From Carettochelys insculpta (taxonomy: Eukaryota > Chordata > Testudines > Carettochelyidae): a stretch of 64,000 bases of DNA. The DNA is taken from contig NC_134145.1 in the NCBI RefSeq assembly GCF_033958435.1, forward strand, positions 40,823,501 through 40,887,500, written 5' to 3'. This document shows, one piece after another, positions 19,804 through 31,570 of this stretch (position 1 is its first letter; the number at the start of each line of letters is the position of its first letter). Both the position numbers and the translations under genes were made by a program. The notes beneath the pieces were generated by a model. It ran no database searches and was not told the origin of the DNA. It saw only the letters and a list, made by a program, of their open reading frames with translations.

Positions 19804-21366
19804 GAGTGAAACACAACAGAATTGTGCTCAGATTGGGGACCGGGAAAAATGCAGGCAAAGAGAACCAAAAGAAAAGTCTTGTGTGGAAAACGTCATCATC
19901 TGCTTTGTTGCTTGGAGGATTTTTTATTTTTTTTAATACATTGGTGGCACAAAATTAGCTGACATGTTGCTAACATAGCCACAAGCCTGCAAAGTGCCCT
20001 GGGTCAAGTTATAGAGTATCAACATTTTTCTAAATCCATCTCAGCCCTCATGCTTCTCACTCCGGAGTTGCATTTTTCTGCATCCTTTTTGTCTCCAGAA
20101 GATTCAGCAACTTTGCAACCAGTTCCTCTACTTTGACCATTTATACTGGCCAGAAGCCAAAAGAATTCTAAGCATTGACTCAGTAATACCCCAGCTAATA
20201 TTTTCACAGTTGGACAAACTGTGCTTCATGAAAACATCCACAGTTCCTCACATAAATACTCTGATTTTCTGCTTCAGCCAGATCCTATTTATTCCTTTGC
20301 TCTGTCCTGGATGCCTGTGGCTCATATGTTGTGCAGACATTTACTATCTACAGTGTCTTTTTGATAACCTAAAATAAATCTAATTATACATCAGAGGGTC
20401 ACTGTTCACTGTCCATGGCAATGGATCTGAAGGAAACAAGAAATACAGACTACAATTTACTACTCTCATGGGTAAAAAGGGTATTCCAATACATTCACTT
20501 ATTTTGATCAATTTAGATATAATATAATTTAAAAAGACACCTAGTCAAAGCCCCGAATGCCCTAACACACTGTTAATAATACTCTCAGATCCCAGAAGTT
20601 TTAAAGTCACCTGTAAAAATTCCATTCCACTCCTTGACTGTAATGAGAAGAAAACCATCAGTATTCTCCAAAACCTCAGTTCAACAATGGTTTTTTACAG
20701 CACGCCCCAAAGGCTGCCACATTAATGGGAACAAGCTCCCACACCCAGGAGCTTTCACAGAGACATTCTACTGGTCACCGCCTCTCATTTACAAGAAGAC
20801 GATTCAGCTCAAGTGTCTCTACTGCCCCAGAAGAGATAATATAGCACAGATTGAGAGAAGATCCCTCAGGTAAGACATCTATTTAACTCTGTCTGGTGGA
20901 GACTAATGGGCACTGATAATCCTGGAGCAATGTGGTCTTGCATTCCTAGCAAGTCAACCTATTCGGGAGGTCTGTTTCTGTGTTCTGCAAGAGTTTCAGT
21001 CTTGGAATGGTTGGATGATGTATCCCTCCTTGGAGCACATTGTGGTTATCTAATCTTGAGGTGAGAAGAGCGCGAGCTAATGATGGAAAGGTCACCACCT
21101 CCTATCCAGAATGCAGGTAGAAAAAAATGTTCTCAGACAATTGTAAAATGGGTGCAGGGGAAGGGGAAGTAGTCTAGAATTACCCCTAAATTGCAAAGAT
21201 TGGTAATTAATGGCACATGTACTCTCTTAATCAAAGGGATTGATATTACCTCTGTCACCAGCTCCAGCTGTTTCCCCAAATGACAATCATCATCTCAGCC
21301 TTGTCTGAGTTCTACCTCTACCACTCCACTGTTATCAATGAAGGTTGAGGCTCTGAACCTCATCTT
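19804..21366. other. Non-coding DNA, no gene seen
   Basis: No supported gene. A poly-T run is near 19920-19940. The largest frame (20634-20873) shows no recognisable domain. Confidence 0.4.
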
Positions 21367-22055
21367 GGCTACGTCTACAAGTGAAGCCAACATCGAAATA
21401 GGCTATTTCGATGAATAACGTCTACACGTCCTCCAGGGCTGGCAACGTCGATGTTCAACTTCGACGTTGCATGGCACCACATTGAAATAGGCGCTGCGAG
21501 GGTACGTCTACACGCCAAAGTAGCACACATCGAAATAAGGGTGCCAGGCACAGCTGCAGACAGGGTCACAGGGCAGACTCAACAGCAAGCCGCTCCCTTA
21601 AAGGGCCCCTCCCAGACACAGTTGCACTAAACAACACAAGATACACAGAGCTGACAACTGGTTGCAGACCCTGTGCCTGCAGCATGGATCCCCAGCTGCC
21701 GCAGCAGCAGCCAGAAGCCAGAAGCCCTGGGCTAAGGGCTGCTGCCCACGGTGACCATAGAGCCCCGCAGGGGCTGGAGAGAGAGCATCTCTCAACCCCC
21801 CAGCTGATGGCCGCCATGGAGGACCTGGCAATTTCGACGTTGCGGGACACGGATCGTCTACATGATCCCTACTTCGACGTTGAACGTCGAAGTAGGGCGC
21901 TATTCCCATCCCCTCATGAGGTTAGCGACTTCGACGTCTCGCCGCCTAACGTCGAAGTTAACTTCGAAATAGCGCCCGACGCGTGTAGCCGCAACGGGCG
22001 CTGTTTCGAAGTTAGCGCCGCTACTTCGAAGTAGCGTGCACGTGTAGACACAGCT
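21367..22055 (+). mobile_element. Family A Harbinger MITE, copy 3
   Basis: This 689-bp copy is in the opposite orientation to copy 2, with the transposase-start side on the left. Its ends are GGCTACGTCTACAAGTGAAG and GCACGTGTAGACACAGCT. CTT flanks it at 21364-21366 and 22056-22058. It is slightly shorter than 711 bp because of a deletion in the left subterminal region (only one ATCGAAATAGGC block). The transposase-start relic ATGGATCCCCAGCTGCCGC begins at 21684. Confidence 0.93.
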
Positions 22056-22547
22056 CTTCTGAGCAGGACATGGTAGATATATATAGATAGGTGTCACCCA
22101 CACACAAAAAGCACTGCGCTCCATGCTTCCTTACTAACTTTTGTAATGGTCCCAGGGCCATATGGAACAGGAGAGGAGACAGAATGTTGTCTTGTAGAGC
22201 CTCCAGTCTTCAGGAGGAGGAGCAAATGCTGGAGTGCATGATGTGGGGTGACATATCCTAAGGTTGTAAGGCCTACATGCACAGGACGTGAAAGATGGAC
22301 TATGCTTCAGACTCTGTTGTGGTTATTTGAATGGTGTTTTGGTGATAAACCATTGTGATGAGTGAGAAGATAAGCTTGTATAGCATTCCTGGGGATGTAT
22401 TTGTGCTCTAGTCTGCCATAGGAAAGCATAGCAGATTAGGATACCCTATGACAAATATATGGTAAGCTGATACTTCTAATCAGCTCTGCCAACTCCATGT
22501 GAACTTCAGGCTTCCTTTCTGTCCCTTTTCCCTGAAATAAACTCCAT
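22056..22547. other. Non-coding DNA, no gene seen
   Basis: Contains ATATATATAGATAG-like sequence near 22076. No gene. Confidence 0.4.
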
Positions 22548-22961
22548 GGCTATATCTACACTAGAGGGTTTTTTTTTTCTTTTTTGACAAAACAGGTGTT
22601 TTGTCAGCAAAACCCACAGAGCAGCCACACTAAAAATGTGTTCCATTGACATATTGTTGACAGAATTCAGCACTTTGTTGACAGCCTTCTGCCTCTGCCC
22701 CAAGAAGCAGAATGCCTTTCTTGACAGAATCTGTTGACAAAAAAGCTGTTTAGATGCTCTGGGGGTGGGGACTTCCAGATCACCAGGTAACCCGGTCTGC
22801 TGTGCTTCTGGTTGTCCATTCTGTCCGTTCTCTGTCAACAGAATGTACTGCTTTGTCAATTTGTTTTTGTGCCTGGACATGATCTGTCAACAGAGGTTTT
22901 GTCAGAAGATCTCTTCCAACAGTAACTTCTGTCAAAGTATTGCTGTAGTGTGGACAAAGCC
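22548..22961. mobile_element. MITE with TGTTGACA motifs, CAT duplication
   Basis: This 414-bp element runs from GGCTATATCTACACTAGAGG to GTAGTGTGGACAAAGCC, with CAT at 22545-22547 and 22962-22964. The interior has recurring TTGTTGACAG and CTGTCAACAG motifs in opposite orientation in the two halves. It is the best copy of the family also seen at 2446-2834, and the element at 53902-54323 is a looser relative. No coding capacity. Confidence 0.82.
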
Positions 22962-22964
22962 CAT

Positions 22965-24091
22965 GAGTACCCCCTCAGTGATTTAATTCATAAAAGGGTA
23001 CAGTTTGCTGAAGACCTAAGGAACAATTTCGTGTTTTGAAGGACCAGATTGTACCTGCCAAATTTGAGCACTGTTTCACAACCTGGAAATGAATCCATTT
23101 TAATTCTGACCCATTTCACCTGCTATTAGTTAGCTGGAGATGCAAATATTCCATTTCGCACCCTTAGAGTTACAGGGCTCAACTCCCAGTCCTTTTTAAA
23201 ATTCATGACACAATCAAAGCACCTTTTATGTGAAAACAGTTAAGTAAAGGATTTTTATCTGAAGCTATATTTCTTTCTTACATCTTTTTTCACTATGTAT
23301 TGCTATATATCCAAGTTCTTGCAATTGTGTTTTTGTGGGAAACCACATATATTGCCATAAATTTCAGAAGTTTTGTATTATAAATAGATACTCTTCTCTA
23401 AGCACATACTCTGCCAAAGCCAAAATGAACTGAATTGAGGATCTTCTAATGTGGCAAAAGCAATGATTAAATTATTACTACAAGGAGATTTGTATAGAAA
23501 ATGTTGTGAGATGAATTTATATTCTGTAAAAAGAGAATATAAATTAACAAAAGAATAGGATTTATATATATGAAATAATGTTGGTTGATAATTGTCCTAG
23601 TAGTTTCTCATTAATTGTCACATTGATAGAAGATCTTGCTTGTATAAGCTATAAATAAATAAATAAAGGCACTAAAAACAATTTGAAGCAAAATATACAT
23701 AGACTTCTTTTAAAAAAGAACACTGCCACTGTTTAGAAAATGAGATCTTCCTTTCTTTCTGGCTACAAGACTATCAAATGCATTTTTAATTTTCACCTTA
23801 TAAAACAGCCAGCCATGACTGAAATAACCAAATCCCTCAGGGTAAAAGTGGGTGTGTAGTCACAAATTTCAAGAGAAAAGGGAAAAAAGTATCAGTCATA
23901 AATATTATCAGAGCTAGAATTCCTGGAAATAGAAATGGTGTCTATAATTAGAGGGTTTTGTGAGAGGCTTTTTAAATTTTCTTCTGCAATAGTAATTTTT
24001 CTTACCTCCTCTGCTTGCCATCTTAAGTACCCAATATAGTAAGACATGCTTGAATGAGCAGGTTAGCTGGAATAAGCACCTAAGTTTTAAA
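22965..24091. other. AT-rich DNA, no gene seen
   Basis: No supported gene. A short AAAT microsatellite lies at about 23650-23668. The rest is AT-rich without recognised repeats. Confidence 0.45.
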
Positions 24092-24802
24092 AGCTGTGTC
24101 TACACGTGCCGGCTGCTTCGGAGTAGCGGCACTAACTTCGAAATAGCGCCCGTCGCGGCTACACACGTCGGGCGCTATTTCGAAGTTAACTTCGACGTTA
24201 GGTGGCGAGACGTCGAAGTCGCTAACCTCATGAGGGGATGGGAATAGCGCCCTACTTCGACGTTCAACGTCGAAGTAGGGACCGTGTAGACGATCCGCGT
24301 CCCGCAACGTCGAAATTGCCAGGTACTCCATGGCAGCCATCAGCTGGGGGGTTGAGAGATGCTCTCTCTCCAGCCCGTGCGGGGCTCTATGGTCACCGTG
24401 GGCAGCAGCCCTTAGCCCAGGGCTTCTGGCTGCTGCTGCGGCAGCTGGGGATCCATGCTGCAGGCACAGGGTCTGCAACCAGTTGTCGGTTCTGTGTATC
24501 TTGCATTGTTTAGTGCAACTGTGTCTGGGAGGGGCCCTTTAAGGGAGCGGCTTGCTGTTGAGTCCGCCCTGTGACCCTGTCTGCAGCTGTGCCTGGCACC
24601 CTTATTTCGATGTGTGCTACTTTGGCGTGTAGACGTTCCCTCGCTGCGCCTATTTCGATGTGGTGCTGCGCAACGTCGATGTTGAACATCGACGTTGCCA
24701 GCCCTGGAGGACGTGTAGACATTATTCATCGAAATAGCCTATTTCGATGTTGCTACATCGAAATAAGCTATTTCGATGTTGGCTTCACGTGTAGACGTAG
24801 CC
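24092..24802 (-). mobile_element. Family A Harbinger MITE, copy 4
   Basis: This 711-bp copy runs from AGCTGTGTCTACACGTGCC to CACGTGTAGACGTAGCC, with AAA at 24089-24091 and 24803-24805. The transposase-start side is on the right. It matches copy 2 throughout and keeps most CpGs. The first subterminal block reads GCCGGCTGCTTCGGAGTAGC rather than GCACGCTACTTCGAAGTAGC, a local change. Confidence 0.93.
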
Positions 24803-25246
24803 AAAAAGTCCTTTCCATTTAATATTTTGTTCTTAAAGCATTTGATTTATAATCCCAGTTACAATCCTAAATTTTCTGTTACTTTGCCACAGCTTTTTTT
24901 TTAAGGTTGTCTGATTACATTCATGGGGAGTTGTAACTTTACGGCTGTGTCTACACTAAACACTAACTTCGAAGTAGCGTGTCCACACACAAAATGCACC
25001 CTCCCTTACTTTGAAGTAGGTTTTCCTTTACTTCGAAGTTAAACATTTACACACAATTAGTCCCTGTTTTGAAGTAAGGGGCCAGGAAATGATGCAGACA
25101 TGGGGTCACATGGCAGACAAGCCCTTTCGGGTTCCCAGCCAGCCAACCCCTTAAAGGGCCCCTCGCAACACCCACAGCCCACAGGTGCTCCAGGCTAACA
25201 GGCTGAAGATAGCAGCAGCACATACACAGGGGAGCAGCTGGAGACC

Positions 25247-25694
25247 ATGCCAGCTCCCTCCCTCCTCGAGGACGATGCCGTCTCGATCCTGGTCAGCCTG
25301 TTGGCCACGCTGCTTGCCATGCAGCACCAGCAGTGCAGGCAACTCGCTTGCCTGGGACCCAGCCTTGAGGCCCTTGCCACACTCATGCTGCCCCTCCCAC
25401 TCAGGGACATCATGATGCCCTCCTGCATCATGGCTGATACCACGTGCCCTCTGCACCCGTGGCTCATGTGGCACCATACTGGAGGCACCACGTGTCCCAG
25501 GACACCTTTAAGAGTCGCCTCAGCCATGCCAGGGGCACAGTCGAGCAGGTGCTCAGGAAGCTGAAGGGGAGGTTTCACAGCTTCCTCACCAGGCTGGATG
25601 TCAGGCTCCCGAATGTCCCCGCAGTCATTGCTGCCTGCTGTGCCCTCCACAGCCTTGTGCATGGCCTCCAGGAGCCCTTTATGCAGGGCTAGGC
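25247..25694 (+). pseudogene. H2 transposase, internally deleted
   Basis: The frame opens with M-P-A-P-S-L-L-E-D-D and a helical N-terminus (VSLLATLLAMQHQQ), then jumps straight to PLRDIMMPSCIMADTTCPLH. This corresponds to the H1 segment ending in IADVAYALWP. The second catalytic Asp is therefore present, but the part with the first (LDGTHI) is deleted. A frameshift near 25470 then leads to RLSHARGTVEQVLRKLKGRF, which holds the catalytic Glu, and to LPNVPAVIAACCALHSLV. The frame ends at 25692. It cannot make active transposase. Confidence 0.82.
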
Positions 25695-26154
25695 CACGGA
25701 CCTGGGGGCTGTCTATGAGCAGCCACCTGCTGCCCTGTGCCATGAAGCATAGAGGGTTGGGGTCAAGGTCTGGGATGCCCTGTGCCAGGCCTTCACGCAG
25801 GGCCTGCCCTGACCGCCCCCCCAGCCACACACTGCACCACATACAACCACATGCTGCACCCCTCACACTCCCCTCTCACCACCCCCTTCCACAAAGCACC
25901 AGTGACATGGGTTAGGGTGGGAACAACACACTTTAATGGGGGAAATAAAGTATTGTACAACACGGAACGGAATGTGGTAACCTTTGGTGCGCCCAGGGGG
26001 AATGGTTGGCAGTGGGGAGGTGGGGACTCAGGTGGGGGACCGAACTGGGAGGGGGCTTGGGTGGGGGACCAAACTGGGAGTGGGGCTGGGATGGGAGTTG
26101 GGTCAGTTGGCTGGAGGCGTTGGGGGCCAGGAGCCATGTCGGCCATGGTTGCCC

Positions 26155-27608
26155 CTACCGCACCGGGGTCGGGACCACGGGGAGGTAGGGCTGGGGTGAG
26201 AGTGACACCGGTTCAGCCTCCATGGGGTGTGCAGGAGGGGCCACTGGGGCCAGGCCAGGTGCGCCCACCTCCATCAGCAGCCACTGGGTCAGCCTGAGGT
26301 GCTCAGCTGGTGCCAGGTCTGCCATGTGTTGGGCAGCTGTGAGACGGGCGGCTACGGAAGGGGTGGCAGTGGGATGGGCGGCTGCAGGAGGGGCTGGTGA
26401 GGGGGCAGGAGGCTGGACGAGGCTGGCAGCCAAGGCCTGGGCCACAGTGTAGATGCTGCCTGCCAGCCTTGCCCACATGTCCCACTCCATCACCAGCCAT
26501 TCCTACAGCACCTCGGTCATCTCTCGCACAACCGCCTGGTTGTCAGCTGCCTCCTCATCCCTCCACTGCCATCTCCAAGAGGCCTGGCCATGGCCATGGG
26601 GGGAAGTGGGCTGGGGCAATGGGGTGGCCTCCTCGCCCCCTGCCTCTGCAACCTGCTCAGCGCCGCGATGTTGGCTGACTGGCAAGGGACCTGTGGAGAC
26701 AGAAGGGGACAGGGGGATGGACCATGAGTGCTGGTTCCCGACCCGAAGGGGCTGGATCCCATCTGCCCGGCTTCCCTTCTGCCCGATGGCCTATGAGATC
26801 CTGGATGCCCAGGGGTTCCCGCTTGGAGAAGATCAGCCGGTGCTCCCCAACCTCCCCCATCCTCAGGTGTGTGTGCTGTGGGGCTATTCTGGGGGGGGGC
26901 CTGTCCCCATCCCTTGCAATGTCCCGCTTGCCCCAAATGTACTGGCTGTGACCTCCAAGGGCTCGGATGAGGCCCGGCTCAATGACACCCAGCTCAGTGT
27001 TCCAGAGGGGAGGGCAATGACAAGAGTCCTATTGCTGGAGCCCTCATCATCACCCTCGGTCTCAGTGAGCCGGTCTCCATGCAGAGGGGCTGGTGGTGCC
27101 AGAGTGACCCACCTCCTCGCCACTGTCCCTGGGGGTTAGCAGCAGTGTCCTCCAGGTGCTCCAGGGTAGCCACCTCCCTTGGCCCCAGGAGCCTGTGCAG
27201 CTCCTGGTAGTGAGGCCAGTGCACAGGCCTTGCCCCCAACTGGCTGGCAGTGTCACAGGCTTTGATGTACATCTGGTGCAGCTCCTTTACCTTGATGCAG
27301 ACTCTGCTGCTGGGGCTGTCGGGATGTCCTTGGATGGTGAGGCCACTGGCCAGCTGATCAAAGGCCTTTGCTTTCCACTGGTGGGAGCCTGTTTGCCGAA
27401 GGACCTCCTCCTCCCCCCACAGATTGAGGAGGTTCTTCAGCTCTGCCTCAGTCCAGGAGGGTCTCCTCCTGGCACGGCCCATGCCCAGGCCCTGTGAGCC
27501 CTTGCACCCCTCCTCTGGAGCCCCTGGAGGGGGAGGAGTGTCCACCATGCCGCCATGGTGGGTAGGGGCTGCAGAGGCTGGCAGGTGCTTCGGGAAGGGG
27601 CAGTCCAA
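26155..27608 (-). pseudogene. H2 Myb/SANT-like DNA-binding protein gene
   Basis: The N-terminal exon (26994-27608) encodes a trihelix/Myb-like domain: RRRPSWTEAELKNLLNLWGE, then HQWKAKAFDQLASGL and SRVCIKVKELHQMYIKACD. Trp residues fall at about 52, 64 and 78 of the frame. Proteins of this type are the second Harbinger gene, and in related elements they bind the ends and bring transposase to the nucleus. The C-terminal part follows in another frame (26155-26685), so an intron is likely, with a stop at 26503-26505 between AVVREMTEV-L and EWLVMEWDMWARLAG. It ends in Pro/Ala-rich sequence. Exon borders are inferred; the domain is seen. Probably inactive because of the stop. Confidence 0.72.
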
Positions 27609-27810
27609 GGCAGAGCTTGTGCTGGCCCTACTTGTGGCACACTCTCAGCTTCCTACCTGAGGCTTCTGGGTTCTGCTTCCTTTAAGGTAGCCAGCAGGGA
27701 CCATAGAGCCCTACCTGGGCTAGCCAGACTGTCTGCAACCTCTGCAGGAGGGGCCATCCTTGGAGGACTCCTTACTTCGAAGTAAGGAGTGCAGAGCATC
27801 TATCTACACA

Positions 27811-28080
27811 CACAAGAAGTTTTGTGGCACCTTATAGACTAACAGATATTTTGGAGCATAGCTTTCATGGGCAAAGACCCACTTCATCAGATGCATGAGT
27901 GGGGGTGGGATGTGGTTTCAGAGGGATATTTAAAGAGTGGGGCCCCAGAAAAAGGGAGGGCCAGAGCTGACAAGGTCTATTTAGCAAGATGAAAATGGGC
28001 CATTGTCAATAGTAGGTATCAAAAGAGGAAAAACAAGTCAGATCAGACAGGGGGATATGAGCTATTGTCAGAGTCTAATG
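27811..28080. repeat. Reptile interspersed repeat, single arm plus body
   Basis: It starts AAGAAGTTTTGTGGCACC and carries TATAGACTAACAGATATTTT and AAAGACCCACTTCATCAGAT, the same arm as at 7264-7350. It then extends into a body (GGGGGTGGGATGTGGTTTC...GGGCCATTGTCAATAGTAGG) not present at 7264. It shows that the 7264 copy is a shortened or rearranged version. Its insertion replaced the right end of H2. Confidence 0.65.
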
Positions 28081-28090
28081 AGGAGATCAT

Positions 28091-28262
28091 GGTCGTGTCT
28101 ACACTAGCCCCAAACTTCGAAATGGCCATGCAAATGGCCATTTCAAAGTTTACTAATGAAGCACTGAAATGCATATTCAGCACTTCATTAGCATGCGGCG
28201 GCGCTTCGAAATTGACGCGGCTTGCTGCTGCGCAGCTCATCCAGATGGGGCTCCTTTTCGAG
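28091..28262. mobile_element. Truncated palindromic MITE
   Basis: The left arm begins GGTCGTGTCTACACTAGCCC and runs through ATGGCCATGCAAATGGCCAT and TTACTAATGAAGCACTGAAA to GGGGCTCCTTTTCGAGG, then stops. The right arm is absent. It belongs with the subfamily of 16314-16618. Confidence 0.78.
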
Positions 28263-31200
28263 GCCCTCTGCCCTCTGCACCAATATTCATGCTCATGCTA
28301 GCTGCATGCTCAGTATCTAAACTCAGTATCATCTCTATAGGTGCAGACCTACATCAGCAGTTGCAGCAGTCACTGGGTGAAATTCTGGGCCTGTGCTATG
28401 CAGGAAGTCAGTCTACCTACATACATACCTACCTACGTTACATATCATATGGTTGTAATGGTCTCTTCCGGCCTCAAAAATCTAGGATTGTATTTACTGT
28501 CTAGATTAACATTGGAAGTCATGTCAATGAGATGGCTGCACACACAGAGACCTAATGTACAATACATGATTTTGAAGTAGACAGAGATAAATGAAGAAAT
28601 GTGGGTCGAACTTAGGTATGTTTTCCCTTTCTCACTTTGCTCGTATGTTCTCCTGTACTTTCCAGAAACCTCTGTTCACTTTAAAAGGTGCGTGTAACTG
28701 CGAAAATGTGATTTGGATGACAAAACCGCATAAATTATAAAGTGAAAACTGACCAGGGTTTTCAAAGAACTAAATAGAAAATAAGAACATTTCACAGAGG
28801 TTATAAAAATTTTTGAGATCCATACATCGTCAAGGGCACAGAACATGCTGTTCAGAGTTAGCTGGGTATTTTCTGTCAAAATGGCTCATTGACAGAAAAT
28901 GCACATTCAATAAAATGAAAATTCCCTGTGGGAAAATCTCAATTTTTGCTGGAAGTCTTTTAATTACTTTTGGGAAAACTGAAACAACAGCTCTGTTGGA
29001 AACAAAAGTCTGGACTCCATGTCCCTCTCCTACAAGCTTTCATATTTTTCCTGCAAAGAGAAAGCAAAACGACAAGAGTCTTCCATAGAAGCATCAAGAA
29101 AGCCACAGCCATACGTTAATAAAGACGGGAGACTGAGAGAACCCTCGTTTTCAGAAACGAGGCAGGAGGGGGTGGCTGGAAGTCTGGGTGCTCAGCCTCT
29201 GGCAATCTGCCTGGAACTCTCTTCTCAATTTCACTTTCTGCCTGACTGGAGAAAGTGCAATTAACAAGCGTCTTCTAGGCACCAAACTGACAAGCCAAAT
29301 AATTATGTTTTGGTTCCCCCTGAAATAGGATTTCCAGAAAAATTCCTTCCCACAGAAATATTTGTCTCTGTGTCTTTTTGTCCTGAATCAGGATAGGGTG
29401 TGAGGGCTGTAAAGTAATTTTTTTCATAGCAGCTATTTCTATTTCTGGCTAGGTTTAATATTGTTCTCTAATTTTCTAAAACAGTGTTATCTTCATCACA
29501 AGACACTTCTGAACTAATTTTAGAGATGCAGAGTGGATTACCTTAGCCATAAATACAAAGGTCTAAAATATTTTTAAACACGTCCTTGATCAAGGGGTAA
29601 TATATAAGCTGCACCATCCTAAGACTAGATCTTGGAAGTAGTGAAGCTGAGTTTACTTGAAATACTTGTACACTACTGTGTTACTCAATCCCTTCCAGTG
29701 TTCTTTTGGGTGTGGAGTGCCTCGACACTGTTACTTGCTATGACCAGGCTCCGAAACACAATCAAGTCCCTGCAAAGCTTCTTAGTGGCTTCACTGGTCT
29801 TTAGATTAAAGCCTACAATGTCCACACTTAAAACACTACACAGCCATTACTTATTTTACTTTTTTGTTAATATCTCCCTCACATAGAAAACAGAACAGTC
29901 TCCTCAAACTACACTTATGCAGCTGTCCAACAGCGCTAATGTAAACCTAAGCCCTGGAGGTGCAACTGAGCCTATTAATCATCAATCTTCTCATCTTTCT
30001 GAAAGAGCAATCTGCTTATTTTAAACAAATAAAAAGACATTTTGTAAAGCTTGACAACATAAAAATAAGATTGTTGACAGAAATTGTTTGGAAATATTAT
30101 ACACTTAAGATTATAGAAAGAAACTTTAATTGCTGGTATTCAGATAATAGCTTAGGCACGGTTTTGTGGTTGGGACATGAGTGAAGTTTCAGTATGAAAA
30201 GGTTGAGTGTAGTGTTTTGGGTTTTTAGAAATGATATGCTGTAAAAATGTAAGTATTAAATTTCCAGCCCATTCTTTTTATATGCCCCTAAGCTTTTCCT
30301 TCAAGAACTATGTCTATACAAAAAAATAGAAAAAAGAAAAAGAAAAATACATAGCAAAAATTGACAAGCTGTACATTCTTCATACGAGATGGAAGTATCT
30401 AATATGCTTTGTTTGTTCTATGTAACTACCTGTGGCAAAAAGTAATTTCTTATTTCTTAGAATAGACTAGATGATGGAAATGTTATTCATCTCATGTATA
30501 GTGAGCAGCAATGGAAGCCATCCATTCATTATCTATTTCAGGTTAAAACTTCAGTGTAATTAGAGTCGTATCACTGCTAAAATATTTTGGTGCCTGTTGT
30601 TTCAATCATGTCTCATGCCAACATCCTAGGTCAGCTGGTTTGGGGGAGTTGTGTAAGGCTATGGTACCATTCACTGCCTTCTATGCCAGTCCCCTCCAAT
30701 TCCCTTAACTTTCTGCCTAGTTATTGCTTGTCTGCACAGTGGTACAAGTACCAGGCATAAAGGCCCGGCCCTGACCTTGTACCCACAAAATAGATGTGGG
30801 GAGGCTGCAAAGTGACCTGAGCCATGGGGCATTTTTCTACTCCTTCTGTTCTTTCGTAGCCATGAAAATCAGGCCACAATCTAACCCTAAAAGTTCCTTG
30901 TGGCATCCTCTTCTGGGATACTGCATAAGATTACACAAATCAAACAAAATTGCAACAAATTGCATATGGGCTGAAGCAAAAATCCATGGCAGCCAGAAAA
31001 TCCCATGTGATTGTGTACTAGTGATATCCAATGATATAGCAGGAATGTCACAGTCCATCTCTAGATGATACTGATGACACAGCCTTTGGTACCTTAATAC
31101 CAGAGAAAATATTGGAGAGACTTCATAGTACAGCAACAAAAGATGTTACCCATGCATTATTTAAAGGTTTTGAACTAACTCCCATTTTTCCAGTTTCTTC

Positions 31201-31388
31201 TGCATTGGATGGTAAATTTCCTAATGAATGTTGTGATCACTTCAGCTTTTCTTTTTTCTCTGGTCAAGGGAGCCTCTATTTGAGGCTTTTGTTGTTTTGA
31301 TTGGGCTATCATTGATGCTTCTGGTGATGCAATGTGAAAATGAATAGATAGATATCAACAACAGATTGGAATATCAGCTATACTAAGT
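28263..31388. other. Three kilobases without a recognisable gene
   Basis: No gene supported. A short CATACATACCTACCTAC microsatellite lies at about 28420-28438 and poly-A runs near 30320-30350. The sequence GTCACAGTCCATCTCTAGAT at 31047 recurs at 32281 (ATAT instead of AGAT). The open frames are short and lack domain signatures. Confidence 0.45.
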
Positions 31389-31570
31389 GGGAGGGATAGC
31401 TCAGTAGCTTGAGCATTAGCCTGTGCAGTCCAAAGCTGTGAGCTCAACCCTTGAGGGGGTCATTTAGGGATCTGGGGCAAATAGATTAGAAAAAAACAGA
31501 TGGTGCTTGGTCCTGCTCAGAGGACTGGACTCAATAACCTCCTGGGGTCCTTTCCAGCTCTATGAGATGT
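31389..31570 (+). mobile_element. tRNA-derived SINE (Cry-like turtle SINE)
   Basis: Head GGGAGGGATAGCTCAGTAGC with A box at 31397-31407 (TAGCTCAGTAG) and B-box region GTGAGCTCAACCC ending at 31450. The body (GAGGGGGTCATTTAGGGATC, TGGGGCAAATAGA) and the tail (CCTCCTGGGGTCCTTTCCAG, CTCTATGAGATG) are closer to the family pattern than those of the copy at 11749. The tail GGTCCTTTCCAGCTCTATGA resembles the CR1 end at 61024-61043, as expected if SINE copying uses CR1 machinery. Confidence 0.82.

Larger units (their letters stand above)
24943..27810. mobile_element. PIF/Harbinger element H2 with two genes
   Basis: The left end is GGCTGTGTCTACACTAAACA, followed by CTAACTTCGAAGTAGCGTG. The right side still has CTTACTTCGAAGTAAGGAGT near 27771, but the terminal 15 or so bases were replaced where the repeat at 27811 begins. 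Inside are a transposase remnant on the plus strand and a Myb/SANT-like gene on the minus strand, converging. This convergent pair is the known plan of animal Harbingers. The sequence between the ends and the genes differs from H1, so H2 is another subfamily. A plus-strand AATAAA is at 25944-25949. Confidence 0.82.

Noticed and set aside
25793..26297. Gly/Pro-rich frames on both strands between the two H2 genes
   Set aside because: Low-complexity GC-rich sequence around the converging 3' ends. The frames overlap each other and lack domains.
26453..27139. 228-codon plus-strand frame in H2
   Set aside because: It is antisense to the Myb/SANT-like gene, which has recognisable domain residues. 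The plus-strand frame has none.
28813..29264. Overlapping 80-90-codon plus-strand frames, possible host exon
   Set aside because: No recognisable domain and no splice site context that I can support.
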